From CAYUMU01 sp964445985 (lineage in GTDB: Bacteria > Planctomycetota > Planctomycetia > Pirellulales > S012-138): a stretch of 55,417 nt of DNA. The translations under genes were made by a program, and so were the position numbers. Positions 54,525 through 55,417 of this stretch are shown here, piece after piece. The number at the start of each line of letters is the position of its first letter. Positions within the stretch are counted from its first letter, which is position 1. The stretch is taken from positions 1 through 55,417 of the forward strand of contig CAYUMU010000041.1 in the NCBI GenBank assembly GCA_964445985.1, given 5' to 3'. The notes beneath the pieces are model-generated. The model searched no databases. It had not been told where the DNA came from and saw nothing but the letters and a program-made list of their open reading frames with translations.

Positions 54525-55157
54525 GTGGATCCTTCACTACACGAGCAGGAATACCAGTATGCCACGGCGGCGGATAACGACCGGCAGCAGGTGGCCGACG
54601 TGTATGCCAAGGCGCTGATCGGCGCTACCGAAAAAGCGGGCGTCTCCGAACAGGTGCTGTCCGAATACAGCACGGTGGTCGAGGCGGTCGATACGTTGCT
54701 GCCTGGCGCGGGCGTGCTCATTTACGGTGGCATTCCTCGCGACGACCTGCTGGCGGTGCTGCAGAAAGCATTGGGCGGCAAGGTGCATCCGCTGCTGTTG
54801 AACTTCCTCAAGGTTTTGACGAACCACAACCGGATGTATTGCCTGAGGGCAATTTTTCTGGCCGCGACCGAACGATTCGACAAGTTGCGGAAGCGAATCC
54901 GCGTGAAGGTTACTTCGGCCACGCCGCTGGCCGAAGCCCAGGTGGATAATCTCAAAAGCATCTTGCGAATCTCGACGGGCGCCGAGCCCATTCTGATTCG
55001 CCGGATCGACGAAAAGCTGATCGGCGGCCTGATCGTACAAGTGGGAGATACCGTGTACGATGGCTCGGTGACCACCCAACTAGAACACATGCGAACGCGC
55101 TTGATCGATAGGAGCTCTCATGAAATTGAACGCCGAAGAGATCGCGTCGGTACTTAA
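54525..55157 (+). CDS. atpH: F0F1 ATP synthase subunit delta
   Basis: Delta connects the b stalk to the F1 head. The 210-aa product has the N-terminal helical domain (VADVYAKALIGATEKAGVSE), the middle HPLLLNFLKVLTNHNRMYCL and the C-terminal GLIVQVGDTVYDGSVTTQLE motif typical of the family. The start is GTG 54525 with AGGAAC upstream. The 3' end overlaps atpA by 38 bases in another frame, which adds a charged tail (HEIERRRDRVGT). Confidence 0.92.
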   Translation: MDPSLHEQEYQYATAADNDRQQVADVYAKALIGATEKAGVSEQVLSEYSTVVEAVDTLLPGAGVLIYGGIPRDDLLAVLQKALGGKVHPLLLNFLKVLTNHNRMYCLRAIFLAATERFDKLRKRIRVKVTSATPLAEAQVDNLKSILRISTGAEPILIRRIDEKLIGGLIVQVGDTVYDGSVTTQLEHMRTRLIDRSSHEIERRRDRVGT

Positions 55158-55417
55158 AGCCGAGATCGAACAATACGAATCCCAGGTCGACGTGCGCGAA
55201 GTCGGCCGGGTGTTGGAAGTCGGTGACGGCATCGCCCGCATCTATGGTCTCTCCGGCGTGATGGCCGGCGAAATGCTGGAGTTTTCCAGTGGCGTGACCG
55301 GGCTGGCCTTCAACCTCGAAGAAAACGCCGTCGGCGTCGTCATTCTGGGCGACTATTTGAATATTGCCGAGGGCGACGAAGTCCGCAGCACCGGCAAACT
55401 GCTCTCCGTGCCCGTCG
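55120..55417 (+). CDS. atpA: F0F1 ATP synthase subunit alpha (5' part, cut by window)
   Basis: The first 99 codons are present. The N-terminal barrel has MKLNAEEIASVLKAEIEQYE, then VGRVLEVGDGIARIYGLSGV, GEMLEF and NLEENAVGVVILGDY, all typical of alpha. ATG 55120 has AGGAG 5 bases upstream. It overlaps the end of atpH. The nucleotide-binding domain lies beyond the window. Confidence 0.95.
   Translation, partial: MKLNAEEIASVLKAEIEQYESQVDVREVGRVLEVGDGIARIYGLSGVMAGEMLEFSSGVTGLAFNLEENAVGVVILGDYLNIAEGDEVRSTGKLLSVPV

Overview
The window looks like a chromosome segment of a planctomycete, most likely of the Pirellulales type (inference). The evidence is GC-rich DNA, a secreted sulfatase, a DUF1570-type HExxH protein, a DUF4912 protein, several secreted or lipoprotein families of planctomycete type, an ECF sigma factor next to a PEGA/PD40 protein kinase, many dispersed palindromes, and F-ATPase c and b subunits that carry signal-peptide-like N-termini. 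Most genes are housekeeping genes in short runs with little operon structure.

Layout. 0.3-10.3 kb: secreted Tyr/Pro-rich protein, sulfatase, a translationally coupled pair of DUF3299-like membrane and lipoprotein genes, a TPR protein, an HDOD protein, a small membrane protein, a DUF1570 metalloprotease-like protein and a lipoprotein. 10.4-15.1 kb: pyrK coupled to an RluB-type pseudouridine synthase with a long basic tail, a SufS-like PLP enzyme divergent from it across a 21-bp palindrome, and a hemolysin III family protein. 15.1-17.3 kb: a type II-like restriction endonuclease and DNA methyltransferase pair, AT-richer than its neighbours. 17.3-21.3 kb: a 1323-residue protein with a voltage-sensor domain but no recognisable pore. 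21.7-27.2 kb: lactonase, ruvX, comF, rpmB, gatC, gatA and an initiator tRNA with its own promoter and terminator. 27.2-30.1 kb: a degraded stretch, a short PP2C phosphatase and an ankyrin protein. 30.1-38.0 kb: glyQS, a methyltransferase-like protein, guaB, an overlapping Cys-containing secreted protein, a 108-aa orphan and a 3-hydroxyisobutyrate dehydrogenase family enzyme. 38.4-43.9 kb: a HerA-like ATPase with a small partner, a membrane protein, purQ and dps. 43.9-48.6 kb: an accessory patch with an IS66 remnant interrupted by a small palindromic element, the kinase/ECF sigma pair, and a solitary integron-type gene cassette (HNH endonuclease plus attC). 48.7-50.0 kb: a DUF4912 protein. 51.4 kb to the end: the F-type ATP synthase operon atpZ-atpI-like-atpB-E-F-H-A, cut by the window edge inside atpA.

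The strongest unusual items are the solitary attC cassette (both junctions visible), the voltage-sensor-only giant protein, the IS66 remnant carrying a 74-bp palindromic insert with an apparent 5-bp target duplication, the restriction-modification locus with a palindrome over its candidate promoter, and the initiator tRNA with a variant anticodon stem. All calls come from reading the sequence; no database search was possible.
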